Shown one piece after another: positions 13,435 through 14,314 of a DNA stretch of 14,314 nt. The position numbers and the translations under genes were made by a program. Within the stretch, counting starts at the first letter, position 1, and the number at the start of each line of letters is the position of its first letter. The notes under the pieces are model-generated. The model made no database searches. It had not been told where the DNA came from and saw nothing but the letters and a program-made list of their open reading frames with translations. Origin of the DNA: Candidatus Bathyarchaeota archaeon (GTDB lineage: Archaea > Thermoproteota > Bathyarchaeia > Bathyarchaeales > UBA233); assembly GCA_003661945.1 (NCBI GenBank), contig QMXC01000006.1:1-14314 (forward strand), read 5' to 3'.

Positions 13435-14304
13435 TCAGCGGCTTTCGGCGTAGAGCTGTTTCCTCAAAGCCTCAAGCATCTCGATTTTTCTTCCAGCGTA
13501 TTCGGCGGCTGTCAAAACGCGTACACCTCGAGCCTCAGCGGCTTCGAAAACCGGGCTAATCTTCTGTTTGAACTTCAAATCGCGCAGAAGGTGGTGGTCG
13601 AGGATTAAATCGTGAAGTTTTGTTTCCTTTACTGCTTTGACTAGGTTTTGGTTGGAGATTTCGAGGCTTTTGTAGGAGTAGCGGAACCCAAGCATGTAAG
13701 TCATCGGTCCGTCGACTATGAGGATGCCGGGGTCTTCTTCGAGGATGAACTGAATCTGGTCTGGGATGGATGGTCCCTCGACGTCTGAAGTGAAAACAAG
13801 CTTTTCGTTTCCGTGTTTTATGCTTACTTCGACCACGTAGCCTAGCCGAGGGTTCGTTCCGTGGTAAACAGGTTTCGAAAACCGCAGAGTGGTTTTGCCA
13901 AGCTGAAAGGTTTTTCCATCCGCCGTTTCCAACCGTTTAGGCAAGCCTTTTATTTTTTCTAGAAAGTAGGCGGCTCTTTCTTTCTGGCTTTTGTTTATTT
14001 TTTCGGTGGGATGCTTGACGAAAACTTGTTTGTTTCTGTATATTTCTGGGCTGTCTGGGTCGTGGTGGTCGTAATGGTAGTGCGTGACGATTAGCACGTC
14101 CGCCTCTGAAGCGTAATGCGTTATCGTTTCCCAGCATTCATCCATTCGCTTTAGTTCCAACTCATGCGGGGGAAGCCCGTATCTGACAGGTGCTAAAGCT
14201 ACTCCAGGGTCTATCAGCACTCGGGTATCAGCCGTTTCCACGAATGTAGCCATGGAACGTACGCCGAAGCTGTCGAAAGCGAGGGGTTTAACTTCTCGAA
14301 TCAT
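13435..14304 (-). CDS. UPF0282-family metallo-beta-lactamase-fold protein
   Basis: Predicted metal-dependent hydrolase of the metallo-beta-lactamase fold, matching the archaeal family known as UPF0282; the substrate is not established. The N-terminal family signature SFGVRSMATFV (12-22) is present. Metal ligands appear complete: HYHYDH (His75, His77, Asp79, His80), His148 in VYHG, Asp174 in TSDVEG and His237 or His238 in LDHHLL. The family's expected length, near 300, fits 289 residues. The lack of RNase Z or beta-CASP signatures argues against a tRNA or mRNA nuclease. The start at 14304 is chosen because GGTGA lies five bases upstream at the very edge of the window. A GTG at 14313 would add three residues, and a longer frame beyond the window cannot be excluded. 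It converges on the transporter operon. Confidence 0.88.
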   Translation of the reverse strand: MIREVKPLAFDSFGVRSMATFVETADTRVLIDPGVALAPVRYGLPPHELELKRMDECWETITHYASEADVLIVTHYHYDHHDPDSPEIYRNKQVFVKHPTEKINKSQKERAAYFLEKIKGLPKRLETADGKTFQLGKTTLRFSKPVYHGTNPRLGYVVEVSIKHGNEKLVFTSDVEGPSIPDQIQFILEEDPGILIVDGPMTYMLGFRYSYKSLEISNQNLVKAVKETKLHDLILDHHLLRDLKFKQKISPVFEAAEARGVRVLTAAEYAGRKIEMLEALRKQLYAESR

Positions 14305-14309
14305 GCTGT

Positions 14310-14314
14310 TCACC
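14310..14314 (-). promoter_or_regulatory. Ribosome binding site deciding the UPF0282 start
   Basis: GGTGA at the last five bases of the window lies five bases before the ATG at 14304. It overlaps the alternative GTG at 14313, arguing against that start. Confidence 0.6.

Overview
The window reads as chromosomal DNA of an archaeon. The reasons are an archaeal-type nicotinate phosphoribosyltransferase with a zinc-knuckle tail, a RIO2 kinase, a rhodanese-less ThiI with a CxxC pair, an Nre DNA-repair protein with a PCNA-binding tail, a UPF0282 metallo-beta-lactamase protein, and TATA-like boxes about 25-30 bases before likely transcription starts instead of -35/-10 promoters. The mix would suit a TACK-group lineage such as Bathyarchaeia, but that placement is inference from style only. 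I see no rRNA, tRNA, CRISPR array, insertion sequence or phage gene. Coding density is high and no gene-free stretch exceeds 300 bases.

Layout. (1) 2-889: 3' part of a nicotinate phosphoribosyltransferase (NAD salvage). (2) 961-4559: a two-gene ABC operon, made of a duplicated FtsX/MacB-type permease and its ATPase, overlapping by four bases. The ATPase carries an extra C-terminal helical hairpin. (3) 7276-4572, minus strand: a GNAT acetyltransferase overlapping ThiI by three bases, then RIO2 kinase after a 57-base gap that holds its own TATA-like box. (4) 7336-8745: Nre repair protein, divergent from the GNAT and apparently sharing one symmetrical TATA element with it. (5) 8804-9360: two small two-helix membrane proteins in tail-to-tail orientation that look like paralogues. 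(6) 9523-11157: a large coiled-coil protein of unknown function with conserved-looking globular ends. (7) 11344-13416: a tight three-gene operon of a four-helix membrane protein, an ArsB/NhaD/CitM-type ion transporter and a small charged soluble protein. (8) 14304-13435, minus strand: UPF0282 metallo-beta-lactamase-fold protein.

Working together. Clear partnerships are the ABC permease and ATPase, and very probably the three-gene transporter operon. GNAT, ThiI and RIO2 form a loose RNA/ribosome-maturation cluster. The best candidates for undescribed biology are the transporter operon with its two uncharacterised companions, the coiled-coil protein, and the convergent pair of two-helix proteins. 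Several starts given here are downstream of the longest possible reading frame because a GGTGA/GGAG-type ribosome binding site points to the internal codon.
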